Assembly (NCBI GenBank): GCA_029778535.1
Contig: JAKOQB010000139.1
Span: forward strand, 55,422-119,421
Reading direction: 5' to 3'
DNA: 64,000 nt
Origin: Pseudomonadota bacterium
GTDB taxonomy: Bacteria; Pseudomonadota; Gammaproteobacteria; Burkholderiales; Burkholderiaceae_F
The translations under genes were made by a program, and so were the position numbers. This document shows, piece by piece, positions 8,554 through 16,083 of this stretch (positions are counted from its first letter, which is position 1; each line of letters begins with the position of its first letter). The notes beneath the pieces were generated by a model. The model saw only the letters and a list, made by a program, of their open reading frames with translations, ran no database searches and was not told the DNA's origin.

Positions 8554-9666
8554 ATGCCTGCGCTGAACTTCGTCTTGCCGCACTGGATGTACTGGGCGGG
8601 ACTGCTGCTGTTCCCGCTCGCTGCCATGTTCCTCGTGCGCCAGCAGCGGCGCCGCGGCCCGCCGGCCGAGCCGACGCTCTTCACCGCGTACCTGTTCTGG
8701 CTGACGGCTGGCTTCGCGGGGCTGCACCGGTTGTATCTGAAGAGCTGGTGGGGCCTCGCGTTCCTGCCGCTGCTGATCGGCATCCTCTACTGCAATGACA
8801 CGCTGCGCGATGTGCGCGAGGACGTCTCGCGCACGTTCGCCGCGCTCGAGCAGGCGCAGACACAGGTCAAGCTCGCGCAGCCCGAGAGCGAGGCGCAGGC
8901 GACCGCCGAGCAGCGCTCCGCACTCGCCGCGGCGCAGGACGCGCTGCGCGGCCGCACGGCCGATTACGACGCCGCCAAGGCGGTGCAGGATCATTGGATC
9001 AACGTCACGCGCGTCTTCGCCGGCTCGCTCGCGGTGCTGCTGCTGATCGACGCGGCGCTGATTCCTGGTGTCGTGCGGCGCCGGCGCGGGCCGGCACCGG
9101 CGCCGGAGGCAACGCACCTGCCCGAGATCCACGAGGCGGGCACCGGCGAGGACCCCACGCTCGGCGTGCACACGCGCGTGACCGATGCGATCGAGGCGGT
9201 CAACGTTCGCGTCGGCGAGTTCGTCGCCTACTGGGCCGTGATCTCGGTGTTCGTCTACTACTACGAGGTGATGGCGCGCTTCCTGTTCAACTCGCCGACC
9301 AACTGGGTGCACGAGAGCATGTTCCTGATGTTCGGCATGCAGTACATGCTGTCGGGCGCGTATGCCTATCGCGAGGACCAGCACGTGCGTGTCGATGTGC
9401 TGTACAGCCGCTTCTCGCCGCGCGGCAAGGCGATCGCCGACATCGTCACGTCGGTGTTCTTCTTCATCTTCACGCTGACGATGCTGTACACGGGCGGCCG
9501 CTTCGCGCTCGACGCGATCAACAACGCGGAGACCTCGTTCACCGAGTGGGGCATCCAGTACTGGCCGGTCAAGCTGACGATCCCGATCGGCGCCGCGCTG
9601 ATCGTGTTGCAGGGGATATCGAAGCTGATCCGCGACGTGCTGTTCGTCACGCGCAAGGGGGCCTGA
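8554..9666 (+). CDS. TRAP small permease (DctQ) with TM2-like N-terminal extension
   Basis: A 370-residue protein, about twice the usual 160-200 residues of DctQ. Residues 205-370 are a normal DctQ unit with four membrane helices (for example EFVAYWAVISVFVYYYEVMA and the YREDQHVRVDVLYSR loop). The first 200 residues are extra: a helix at 8-28, a TM2-domain-like helix pair (FWLTAGFAGLHRLYL then WWGLAFLPLLIGIL), a Gln/Ala-rich predicted coiled coil at about 90-145, and another helix near 150-170. The frame is continuous with no sign of a lost stop. The large permease starts 2 nt after its stop. The transport half is certain; the role of the extension is unknown. Confidence 0.87.
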   Translation: MPALNFVLPHWMYWAGLLLFPLAAMFLVRQQRRRGPPAEPTLFTAYLFWLTAGFAGLHRLYLKSWWGLAFLPLLIGILYCNDTLRDVREDVSRTFAALEQAQTQVKLAQPESEAQATAEQRSALAAAQDALRGRTADYDAAKAVQDHWINVTRVFAGSLAVLLLIDAALIPGVVRRRRGPAPAPEATHLPEIHEAGTGEDPTLGVHTRVTDAIEAVNVRVGEFVAYWAVISVFVYYYEVMARFLFNSPTNWVHESMFLMFGMQYMLSGAYAYREDQHVRVDVLYSRFSPRGKAIADIVTSVFFFIFTLTMLYTGGRFALDAINNAETSFTEWGIQYWPVKLTIPIGAALIVLQGISKLIRDVLFVTRKGA

Positions 9667-9668
9667 TC

Positions 9669-11045
9669 GTGGGACTCGAGATCGGCATTGGATGGCTGTC
9701 GCTGCTGCTGTTCGGCTCGCTCGGGCTGCTGCTGATGCTCGGGCTGCCGATGGCGTTCTGCACCGGCAGCCTGGCCACCATCTTCCTGTTCGTGTTCGGC
9801 ACGCCGGCCGTGCTGAACATGATGCCGTCGCGCATCTTCCCGTTCATGACCGACTACCAGCTGTCGGCGGTGCCGCTGTTCATCTTCATGGCCGCGGTGC
9901 TGGAGAAGGCGGGCATCATCGAGGAACTGTTCGACGTCATCTACAAGTGGCTCGGGGCGCTCAAGGGCGGGCTGGCGTCGGCCACCGTGCTCGCGTGCAC
10001 GGTGCTGGCCGCGATGGTCGGCGTCGTCGGCGCCACCGAGGTCACGATGGGCATGATCGCGCTGCCGGCGATGCTCAAGCGCAACTACGACCCCAAGCTC
10101 GCGTGCGGGTCGCTGCTGGCCGGCGGCACGCTCGGCATCCTGATTCCGCCGTCGGTGATGGCGATCGTGTACGCGGTGGTCGCGCAGCAGTCGCTCGGCG
10201 AGCTGCTGATCGGCTCGATCTTCCCGGGCCTGCTGCTGTCGGGCATGTACATCGTGTACATCACGATCCGCTGCTACATCAACCCGGCGCTCGGCCCGGC
10301 GCTGCCGCCGGAGGAGCGCGTCAACCTGCGCGAGAAGCTGCGCCTGCTGCGCAACGCGCTGGCGCCGGTGCTGCTGATCCTGCTGGTGCTCGGCGTGATC
10401 TTCTTCGGCGTGGCCACGCCGGTGGAGGCGGCCGGCATCGGCACCTTCGGCGCGCTGGTGGTCAGCGCCGCGCACAGGCGGCTGAACTGGGTCAACATCC
10501 AGGAAGCGTCGATCGCCACGTTGAAGGCCACCGCGATGGTGATGTGGATCTTCTTCGGCGCGACGATGTTCGTCGGCTTCTTCATCGTGAAGGGCGGCCA
10601 GACTTTCGTGGCCGAATCGATCCTCGGTACGGGGCTGCCGCCGTACGGGATCCTGCTGCTGATGATGGTCGTGCTGTTCGTGCTCGGCATGTTCCTCGAC
10701 TGGGTCGGCATCCTGCTGCTGACGGTGCCGATCTTCGTGCCGATCCTGGAGAAGCTGGCCTTCGGCGGCCTGCTCGGCTTCGAAGGCGTCAAGCCGGACG
10801 ACATCTCGCTGTGGTACGGCGTGATCTTCATCGTCAACATGCAGATGGCCTTCCTCAGTCCGCCGTTCGGCTATTCGCTGTTCTATCTGAAGAGCGTGGC
10901 GCCGCCGCAGATCAGCATGGCGACGATCTTCCGTTCGGCGATGCCGTTCATCGCGCTGCAGGCGACCGCGAACCTGCTGTGCATCATCTTCCCGCAGATC
11001 ATCCTGTGGCTGCCCAGCATCTTCTACGCGCGCCCCGGCGGATAA
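9669..11045 (+). CDS. TRAP large permease (DctM family)
   Basis: The 458-residue membrane subunit that forms the transport channel of the TRAP system with DctQ and uses a sodium gradient. It has about 12 hydrophobic segments and family motifs such as GVVGATEVTMGMIALPAML and GTLGILIPPSVM. The start is GTG at 9669, 2 nt after the dctQ stop, which gives the canonical N-terminus GLEIGIGWLSLLLFGSLG. A flavin reductase gene follows 9 nt downstream and is probably in the same operon. Confidence 0.92.
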   Translation: MGLEIGIGWLSLLLFGSLGLLLMLGLPMAFCTGSLATIFLFVFGTPAVLNMMPSRIFPFMTDYQLSAVPLFIFMAAVLEKAGIIEELFDVIYKWLGALKGGLASATVLACTVLAAMVGVVGATEVTMGMIALPAMLKRNYDPKLACGSLLAGGTLGILIPPSVMAIVYAVVAQQSLGELLIGSIFPGLLLSGMYIVYITIRCYINPALGPALPPEERVNLREKLRLLRNALAPVLLILLVLGVIFFGVATPVEAAGIGTFGALVVSAAHRRLNWVNIQEASIATLKATAMVMWIFFGATMFVGFFIVKGGQTFVAESILGTGLPPYGILLLMMVVLFVLGMFLDWVGILLLTVPIFVPILEKLAFGGLLGFEGVKPDDISLWYGVIFIVNMQMAFLSPPFGYSLFYLKSVAPPQISMATIFRSAMPFIALQATANLLCIIFPQIILWLPSIFYARPGG

Positions 11046-11054
11046 TCGCTGCGG

Positions 11055-11591
11055 ATGGCGAAGAAATCACTCGCGCTCGCGCGCGTCTACGGTCTGCTCG
11101 AGCCCGGCCCGGTCGTGCTGGTCACCACGCAGCACAAGGGTCGCGCGAACGTCATGACGATGTCGTGGCACACGATGATGGAGTTCGAGCCGCCGCTGGT
11201 GGGCTGCGTGGTGAGCGGGCGCAACTTTTCGTTCGGCCTGCTGAACGCGAGCCGCGAATGCGTGCTGAACATCCCGACCGTCGAGCTGGCCAAGCAAGTG
11301 GTCGGCGTCGGCAACTGCTCGGGGCGGCGCGTCGACAAGTTCGCGAAGTTCGGTCTCACCGCGGTGCCGGCGAAGGAGGTCGGCGCGCCGCTGATCCGCG
11401 AGTGCTACGCCAACCTCGAATGCCGGGTCGCCAACGCGCGCTGGATCGCGCGCTACAACTTCTTCGTGCTCGAAGTGGTCAAGGCGTGGATCGATCCGGC
11501 GCAGAAGGATCCCCGCACGCTGCACCACCGCGGTTACGGCGCGTTCATGGTCGCCGGCGAGACGATCCGGCTGACGTCGCGGATGCGTTGA
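11055..11591 (+). CDS. Flavin reductase family protein
   Basis: A 178-residue flavoprotein of the split-barrel flavin reductase family. These proteins bind FMN and either reduce free flavin with NAD(P)H or act as small oxidoreductases. Family features are the N-terminal PVVLVTTQHKGRANVMTMSW segment and SGRNFSFGLLNASRECVLNIP in the middle. It begins 9 nt after the dctM stop, so it is probably expressed with the TRAP transporter and may act on the imported compound or supply flavin to an oxygenase encoded elsewhere. The precise role is open. Confidence 0.82.
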   Translation: MAKKSLALARVYGLLEPGPVVLVTTQHKGRANVMTMSWHTMMEFEPPLVGCVVSGRNFSFGLLNASRECVLNIPTVELAKQVVGVGNCSGRRVDKFAKFGLTAVPAKEVGAPLIRECYANLECRVANARWIARYNFFVLEVVKAWIDPAQKDPRTLHHRGYGAFMVAGETIRLTSRMR

Positions 11592-11624
11592 TCTGCAATT
11601 CGGGTCAATGCTGATCTGATGGCT

Positions 11625-11699
11625 CGTCGCCCCGGCGGAGGCCGGGGCCCAATTGCTTTCGGCGCCGCAAATTGGGCCCCGGCCTGCGCCGGGGCGACG
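11625..11699. repeat. 70-bp palindromic dispersed repeat, copy 1
   Basis: Two 30-nt arms, nearly perfect inverted copies of each other (CGTCGCCCCGGCG.. and ..CGCCGGGGCGACG), surround a short A/T-richer centre. The same structure occurs at 18851-18920, 26787-26856, 40624-40693 and 42987-43056. This copy lies just after the flavin reductase gene and could end or protect that transcript. Confidence 0.9.
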
Positions 11700-11710
11700 G
11701 TGCTTCCCAG

Positions 11711-11986
11711 TCAATTCTTGGGTCCATGGACCTTCGTCGTCACGTGCTCGGTTCCAGTGAAGCTCGAGATCGGCTTGCCGTCGGCGCCGACACCGTCCCT
11801 CGGCAGCGCAACGCCTCGCTTCGCCGCGTGGACCTCGACCGCGCGAACGAACTCGGCCTGCGCCTGCGGCGACACGGGCGTGACGCATTCATAGCAGGTG
11901 CCCGTCATGCGGTCGAACCAGCGGCAGCCGCGCTCGTCGCAGGCGAGCTCGGGGGCGCCGGCCGGGTTCGTGAAGATCATCGGCAT
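11711..11986 (-). CDS. Small Cys-containing protein with a thioesterase-derived C-terminal tail
   Basis: A 91-residue open frame. The first 60 residues hold four cysteines (ACDERGC and GTCYEC) and are not recognised. The last 25 residues, starting at GADGKPISSFTGT and continuing to VTTK, closely match the C-terminal end of the hotdog thioesterase domain encoded at 14861-16081. The DNA agrees as well, with about 26 identical bases. The gene therefore looks chimeric: an unknown N-terminal part joined in frame to a displaced thioesterase 3' end. Its start overlaps the end of the next upstream small gene by 10 nt. It may or may not be expressed. Confidence 0.45.
   Translation of the reverse strand: MPMIFTNPAGAPELACDERGCRWFDRMTGTCYECVTPVSPQAQAEFVRAVEVHAAKRGVALPRDGVGADGKPISSFTGTEHVTTKVHGPKN
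11732..11790. repeat. Direct repeat of thioesterase 3' end, distal copy
   Basis: About 55 bp that match 14882-14940 in the same orientation, with an identical core of about 26 bp (GTGAAGCTCGAGATCGGCTT and the bases just after). The two copies are about 3.15 kb apart and enclose a patch with relic and foreign-looking genes. The arrangement resembles the displaced target end left by an insertion at a gene's 3' end. Confidence 0.75.
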
Positions 11987-12174
11987 GCGCCCATGAACGC
12001 GAACCCCAGCTCGTCGAGTAGCTCGTCGATTCCGCGCTCATCGAGCAGGCAGCGGCGCTTCAGCATGTAGCAGACGATCGCGCCCGAGCGGATGCCGGCG
12101 CGCAGCGCCTCGAACAGCGCCCAATTGAGCGCCGCGCGGACGGCGGCGAGCGCCGCGTCGTCGGCCGCGAGCAC
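11977..12174 (-). CDS. Hypothetical small protein (tentative)
   Basis: A possible 65-residue protein with a hydrophobic/alanine-rich first half and a charged helical second half (CLLDERGIDELLDELGF). I do not recognise it. A GTG start at 12174 has GAGG 9 nt upstream. The stop overlaps the start of the next small gene by 10 nt, an arrangement that supports translation of both. It begins 2 bp from, and divergent to, a LysR relic. The evidence is only open frame and coupling, so confidence is low. Confidence 0.35.
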   Translation of the reverse strand: MLAADDAALAAVRAALNWALFEALRAGIRSGAIVCYMLKRRCLLDERGIDELLDELGFAFMGACR

Positions 12175-12175
12175 G

Positions 12176-12390
12176 ATGTCGGACCTCGTCGCCAGCGTCC
12201 TCGAACGACTCCCCGGCCGGCTGATCGAGCCGTTTGGCCTCGCCAAGGTGCCGCACCCGGCGAAGCTGCCCAACGTCGCGATCAACGGGTTCTGGCACGC
12301 GAAGTATCACCGCGCCCGGTCAACCGCTGGTTGCGCGGCGCGGTCTTCGAACTGTTCGCCGTCCAGGAGCAGGGGCCGCGCGGAGGTTGA
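12176..12390 (+). pseudogene. C-terminal relic of a LysR-type regulator
   Basis: In one frame from 12176 the DNA reads SDLVASVLERLPG, a Pro/His-rich strand pattern (FGLAKVPHPAKLP) and then WHAKYHR. The frame then shifts and continues as PVNRWLRGAVFELFA up to a stop at 12388-12390. Together these match the last 60-70 residues of LysR regulators, where a segment of the form WHxRxHRDPxxRWLR follows the strand of the ligand domain. The DNA-binding and most of the sensor domain are absent, and the shift falls between the two matching pieces. It lies about 155 bp upstream of the LysE exporter and may be the rest of that exporter's former regulator. Confidence 0.65.
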
Positions 12391-12544
12391 CGAAGTGCGG
12401 CAGCGGTTCAGAAAGGTCGGTGACCGTTGCCTCGCGCCCGCCCGACCGAAGAACCCTCTACCATTCGTCATCTGAGGGCCGAACGTGAAGATCCGGCGCC
12501 TCGAGAACTCGTCGGACGCCAACTCTCACCGCTGTAAATTCACC

Positions 12545-13162
12545 GTGTCATTTCTCGCCTTCCTGATCGCCGCCGTAGTCCTCGCAATCACCCCTGGCCC
12601 GGGCATCGCCTACGTCGTCGCTCGCACGGTCGCCGGCGGCCGATCGGAGGGTCTGGCTTCGTGCTTCGGCACCGGACTCGGCGGCTTGGTCCACGTTCTC
12701 GCGGCGGCGCTGGGACTGTCGCTTCTGGTCGCGCAGTCCGCTGTCGCATTCAACGTGGTCAAGTACCTCGGGGCTGCCTACCTGATCTATCTGGGCATTC
12801 GCCTGCTGCTGCGGAAGGATCGGTCATTCGCAGTCGAGCCGATGGCTGCCCAAGGTGCGCGTCGTGCTCTGCTCGAGGGCGTCGTCGTCGAGGCCCTGAA
12901 CATCAAGACCGCGCTCTTCTTTCTGGCATTCCTGCCGCAGTTCGTCTCACCCGCCGAGCCGCTGGTTCCACAGCTCGTGCTGCTGGGAAGCATCTGCGTT
13001 GCGCTCAACACGCTGATCGACGTCGTCGCGGTCTTCGCTGCCGATCGCTTGCTCGAGGCAGGTGCCGTCCGCGCCGCGCGCGCTCGACTGCTCACGCGAG
13101 CGTCAGGCGTCACGATGGTGGGGTTGGGTGCCTACTTGGCGCTGGCACGGCGCGATGCATAG
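12545..13162 (+). CDS. LysE/RhtB family exporter
   Basis: A 205-residue membrane protein of the LysE family, which exports amino acids or similar small molecules. It begins with the characteristic helix and ITPGPGIAYVVARTVAGGR motif, followed by FGTGLGGLVHVLAAALGLS, and has six hydrophobic segments. I chose GTG at 12545, which gives the family N-terminus (SFLAFLIAAVVL); 60 nt more of open frame upstream lack family features. No strong ribosome site is visible. The LysR relic just upstream suggests its regulator has been lost. Confidence 0.85.
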   Translation: MSFLAFLIAAVVLAITPGPGIAYVVARTVAGGRSEGLASCFGTGLGGLVHVLAAALGLSLLVAQSAVAFNVVKYLGAAYLIYLGIRLLLRKDRSFAVEPMAAQGARRALLEGVVVEALNIKTALFFLAFLPQFVSPAEPLVPQLVLLGSICVALNTLIDVVAVFAADRLLEAGAVRAARARLLTRASGVTMVGLGAYLALARRDA

Positions 13163-13329
13163 GTCTGCTTGGAGTCGATTCCTTGCAGACGACAAACGGC
13201 CATGAGGCCGGCACAAAGCAGTCATTGGCCGAGCTGTGTCCGACCGTTCATTTTCGCTTCAGTCGAAGGTGAAATTGGTTAACGAGATCCACCCATTCGG
13301 GATGAATTGAAGGCGTCTCTCGATAGGCC

Positions 13330-13986
13330 ATGTTAGGCGGCACAGGAACGATCGTGCTCGACGCGTCCTCTGTTTGGGGCTATGCGGCGAGCATTCCTCC
13401 TGCACGACAAGCTGCGCTCGCTTCGCCATGCTCGTTTGAGGAGCTCGTCGCGCTCGCAATAGCAGACATCTCTAACGTTCGGGCGCGCGTTGAACCCGGG
13501 CGCGACCGTGGGTTGGAGCATTGCCTTCAGCCCGTCTTTTCGTTTGAGCTGCGCAGCACCGGTGATCGGCTCTTCAATGGTCCATACGGCTACCGTGCCC
13601 AGTATCTTCACGGCCCGTCGCAAGGCCTGGCAGCAAACGCGACGTTGATTCTGGCGCTCACCCCAAGGCTACTGGCCGCCGTCGATTCAACGCTCGAGCC
13701 AAAGTTCTCTCGGGTGGATCCATGCGTCTCGCTTCGCGCCGTGTCAGCAAAGTTCTGGATTCAGGAGATTCCGTCCCTTCTTGTGTCCCCAAGCGAGGAC
13801 CTACAAGTGCAGCCGTGGCTTGCCGAGGCGCAACGCGGTGTCCAATTGGCTCGCTGGGGTGTTTGTGCGCCCGAGGTCACGCGGTTCGATATAAAAGGTG
13901 CTCTCCTGGATCCTTATGCGAACGAGGTGGTCCCCTCTAGAAAGGTCGCCCGCCACTACGACATCCACCACTATGGGTTTTCTTGA
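13330..13986 (+). CDS. Hypothetical protein in an atypical-composition patch
   Basis: An open frame of 218 codons that I do not recognise. The DNA here is visibly less GC-rich than the surrounding genes and codon third positions are less biased, which suggests recent arrival. The first 60 codons look weak; the portion after about residue 65 (QPVFSFELRSTGDRLFNGPY and onwards) looks more protein-like, so the true start may lie further in. It is followed by an imperfect inverted repeat and then the SRA-HNH nuclease gene. No function is proposed. Confidence 0.4.
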   Translation: MLGGTGTIVLDASSVWGYAASIPPARQAALASPCSFEELVALAIADISNVRARVEPGRDRGLEHCLQPVFSFELRSTGDRLFNGPYGYRAQYLHGPSQGLAANATLILALTPRLLAAVDSTLEPKFSRVDPCVSLRAVSAKFWIQEIPSLLVSPSEDLQVQPWLAEAQRGVQLARWGVCAPEVTRFDIKGALLDPYANEVVPSRKVARHYDIHHYGFS

Positions 13987-14007
13987 GGTGCCGCTTACCC
14001 ATCACTC

Positions 14008-14053
14008 CACCCGACGTGCGCCGACCGGCGTCGCCGCCTGTCGCACGCAGGTG
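14008..14053. repeat. Imperfect inverted repeat between two foreign-looking genes
   Basis: The arms CACCCGACGTGCG and CGCACGCAGGTG pair with a small bulge around a 21-nt centre. It sits 20 bp after the hypothetical gene and 30 bp before the nuclease gene. It has no T-run, so it is a poor terminator. It could be a cassette-type recombination site, but the flanking bases do not match the integron attC core. Confidence 0.4.
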
Positions 14054-14084
14054 AACTCAAACGTTCGGCGTTGTCTGACCGGCG

Positions 14085-14774
14085 ATGAGCGATAACGTCA
14101 TCTCGTATATTGAGATGTGTCGTCGCGAAGGGGCAAGCCTTCAGGCAGAGATGAACTTCGGCCTCGGAAGGGATCACTCCGTAATTCTCATGTCCCTCCG
14201 TCCGAGTGCGCCGTACCGCGATCGAATTGAAGACGGGGGGACAACGCTGATCTACGAGGGTCACGACCATCCAAAGACGGGCGCTGTTCGGAATCCGAAG
14301 CTCGTCGACCAGCCCGACAGACATCCGTCTGGGGGTCTCACTCAGAACGGCAAGTTTCATCAGGCCGCACAAGAGTTCAAGCTCGGACGCCGTTCACCGG
14401 AGCGCGTACGGGTTTATGAAAAGATTCGTACCGGAATTTGGGCCTACAACAGTGTGTTCCACTTGATCGACTCATGGACGGAGCAGGACGAACATCGGCG
14501 CGTGTTCAAGTTCAGACTCGCGGCGGTCGAGGGCGAAGAAGACTTCGCTAGACCCGCCCAGCCGGACGCCCAGCGAAGGCGGCTAATTCCAACCTCGGTG
14601 AAGCTGGAGGTCTGGAAGCGGGACGGCGGCAAATGCGCGGTCTGTGGTGCGAACGATGAACTGCACTTTGATCACATCCTCCCCTTCTCGAAGGGGGGAA
14701 CATCATTGACGGCTGCCAATGTCCAGCTGCTCTGTGCCCGCCACAACCTTACCAAGCATGACCGTATTGAGTAG
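14085..14774 (+). CDS. SRA-like/HNH endonuclease (candidate modification-dependent nuclease)
   Basis: A 229-residue protein. The C-terminal 65 residues are a classic HNH nuclease: VKLEVWKRDGGKCAVCG, then HFDHILPFSKGG and a final CARHN, with the metal-binding CxxC pair and the catalytic DH. Residues 25-155 resemble the SRA/YDG fold, which flips and recognises modified cytosine (IYEGHD, then ERVRVYEKIRTGIWAYN and RRVFKFRLA). Proteins of this design include modification-dependent (type IV-like) restriction enzymes. It starts right after an inverted repeat in a less GC-rich patch and has no methylase partner, consistent with a stand-alone defence gene. HNH identity is firm, SRA is a good guess. 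Confidence 0.78.
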   Translation: MSDNVISYIEMCRREGASLQAEMNFGLGRDHSVILMSLRPSAPYRDRIEDGGTTLIYEGHDHPKTGAVRNPKLVDQPDRHPSGGLTQNGKFHQAAQEFKLGRRSPERVRVYEKIRTGIWAYNSVFHLIDSWTEQDEHRRVFKFRLAAVEGEEDFARPAQPDAQRRRLIPTSVKLEVWKRDGGKCAVCGANDELHFDHILPFSKGGTSLTAANVQLLCARHNLTKHDRIE

Positions 14775-14860
14775 AACGGCGCCGCACCACCGGTTCCAGC
14801 GGACGCGCCGCAAGAGGCGCGCTGCTGAGCGCGAGCGTTTACGCGTGACGACTGGCAGGC

Positions 14861-16081
14861 TCAGCCGCCGTGCGCGTGCGTCTTCGTCGTCACGTACACC
14901 GTGCCGGTGAAGCTCGAGATCGGCTTGCCGTCCGCGCGGGCGACGTCGATGCGATATACCGCGAGCTTGCGCGAGCGCGACACCTCGCTCGCGGTCGCGG
15001 TCAGCCGGTCGCCGAGATTGGCCGCGGCCTGGTAGGTGATGTGCGCGTCGATGCCGGCGGCGATGTGGCCGTGCGAGTTCGACGCCAGCCCGAAGGCACA
15101 GTCGGCGAACGCGAAGATCACGCCGCCGTGGCAACTGCCGTTGAAGTTCAGGTGCTCGGCGCGCACCGTCATCTCGATCTGCGCGCGTCCCGGCCCGCCG
15201 TCGACGAACCGCACGCCGAGCGTGCGCGCGAACGCATCGGCAGCGGCCAGCCGCTCGAGCCGCTGCCGGATTTCATCGGCTTGCGTCGGCTTCGGTGCGT
15301 GTCCGCGCTTCTTCGCCAGCCGTCGGCCATGACCCGCGGCGGCGCCGTGCGCGGCGATCGCGTCGGCGAGCGCGGCGATGCCCTCGCCGCGCGTCGCGCT
15401 GGTGGGCAGCACCGGCACGTCGCCCGCGGCGGCGGTGCGCAGCTTCAGCATGTCCTTCAGTTCGCGCGCGGTGCGCTCGGCGCCGGGCAGGTCGCACTTG
15501 TTGACGACCAGCAGGTCGGCGATTTCGAGGATGCCGGCCTTGATCGCCTGCACGTCGTCGCCGAGTCCCGGCGGGTAGACGACGATGCGCGTGTGGGCGA
15601 TGCCGACGATCTCGACTTCCGACTGGCCGGCGCCCACGGTCTCGACGATCACCACGTCGAAGCCGGCCGCGTCGAGCACGTCGACGACCTGCGCAGTCGT
15701 CTTCGTCACGCCGCCCAGATGGCCGCGCGACGCGAGCGAGCGGATGAACACGCGCTCGTGCGCGCCGTGCTCGCCCATGCGCACGCGGTCGCCGAGCACC
15801 GCGCCGCCCGTTATCGGGCTCGACGGGTCGACCGCCATCACGGCGATCGTCCGGCCGCGCTTGATCAGTTCGCCGAGCAGCGCGTTGATCAGCGTCGACT
15901 TGCCCGCACCCGGCGCGCCGGTGATGCCGACCACGTGCGCGCGGCCGAGCTTCGACGCGATGCCGGCGGCGATCGACGCCGCCGCGGGCGTGCCGTTCTC
16001 GACCGCCGAGATCGCCCGCGCCAGTGCGCGGCGGTCGCCGGCGAGCAGACGCGAGAGCAGGGAAGGATCGCCCTCGGGCAT
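14861..16081 (-). CDS. Fusion of MeaB-type mutase-chaperone GTPase and PaaI-like hotdog thioesterase
   Basis: A 406-residue two-domain protein. Residues 1-275 are a MeaB/ArgK G3E GTPase that loads or protects B12 in acyl-CoA mutases: Walker A GITGAPGAGKST, then VMAVDPSSPITGGAVLGDR, ETVGAGQSEVEI and NKCD for guanine binding. MeaB proteins usually continue to about 330 residues. Here a linker rich in Lys/Arg leads into residues 285-406, a PaaI-type hotdog thioesterase (HLNFNGSCHGGVIFAFADCA). No stop or frame break separates them. The ATG lies 2 nt after the mutase stop, so the fusion is the last gene of the mutase operon. It would both service the mutase and hydrolyse acyl-CoA. Confidence 0.85.
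   Translation of the reverse strand: MPEGDPSLLSRLLAGDRRALARAISAVENGTPAAASIAAGIASKLGRAHVVGITGAPGAGKSTLINALLGELIKRGRTIAVMAVDPSSPITGGAVLGDRVRMGEHGAHERVFIRSLASRGHLGGVTKTTAQVVDVLDAAGFDVVIVETVGAGQSEVEIVGIAHTRIVVYPPGLGDDVQAIKAGILEIADLLVVNKCDLPGAERTARELKDMLKLRTAAAGDVPVLPTSATRGEGIAALADAIAAHGAAAGHGRRLAKKRGHAPKPTQADEIRQRLERLAAADAFARTLGVRFVDGGPGRAQIEMTVRAEHLNFNGSCHGGVIFAFADCAFGLASNSHGHIAAGIDAHITYQAAANLGDRLTATASEVSRSRKLAVYRIDVARADGKPISSFTGTVYVTTKTHAHGG
14882..14940. repeat. Direct repeat of thioesterase 3' end, proximal copy
   Basis: This stretch encodes the last conserved residues of the MeaB-thioesterase fusion and is repeated at 11732-11790 in the same orientation. It is the copy that is still joined to the full-length gene. 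Confidence 0.75.
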
Positions 16082-16083
16082 GC

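Noticed and set aside
7078..9384. Very long open frame opposite the first TRAP genes
   Set aside because: It mirrors strongly coding genes on the plus strand; its protein is rich in Arg, His and Gln without any domain. High-GC genes commonly leave such open shadows.
13320..13345. GTTAGGC sequence as an attC core
   Set aside because: The matching upstream core within 150 bp was not found, so it is probably chance.
13970..14066. Integron gene-cassette (attC) site before the nuclease gene
   Set aside because: There is an imperfect inverted repeat and a GTTCGGC-like end, but the GTTRRRY and RYYYAAC core pairs are not both present and no integrase is seen.
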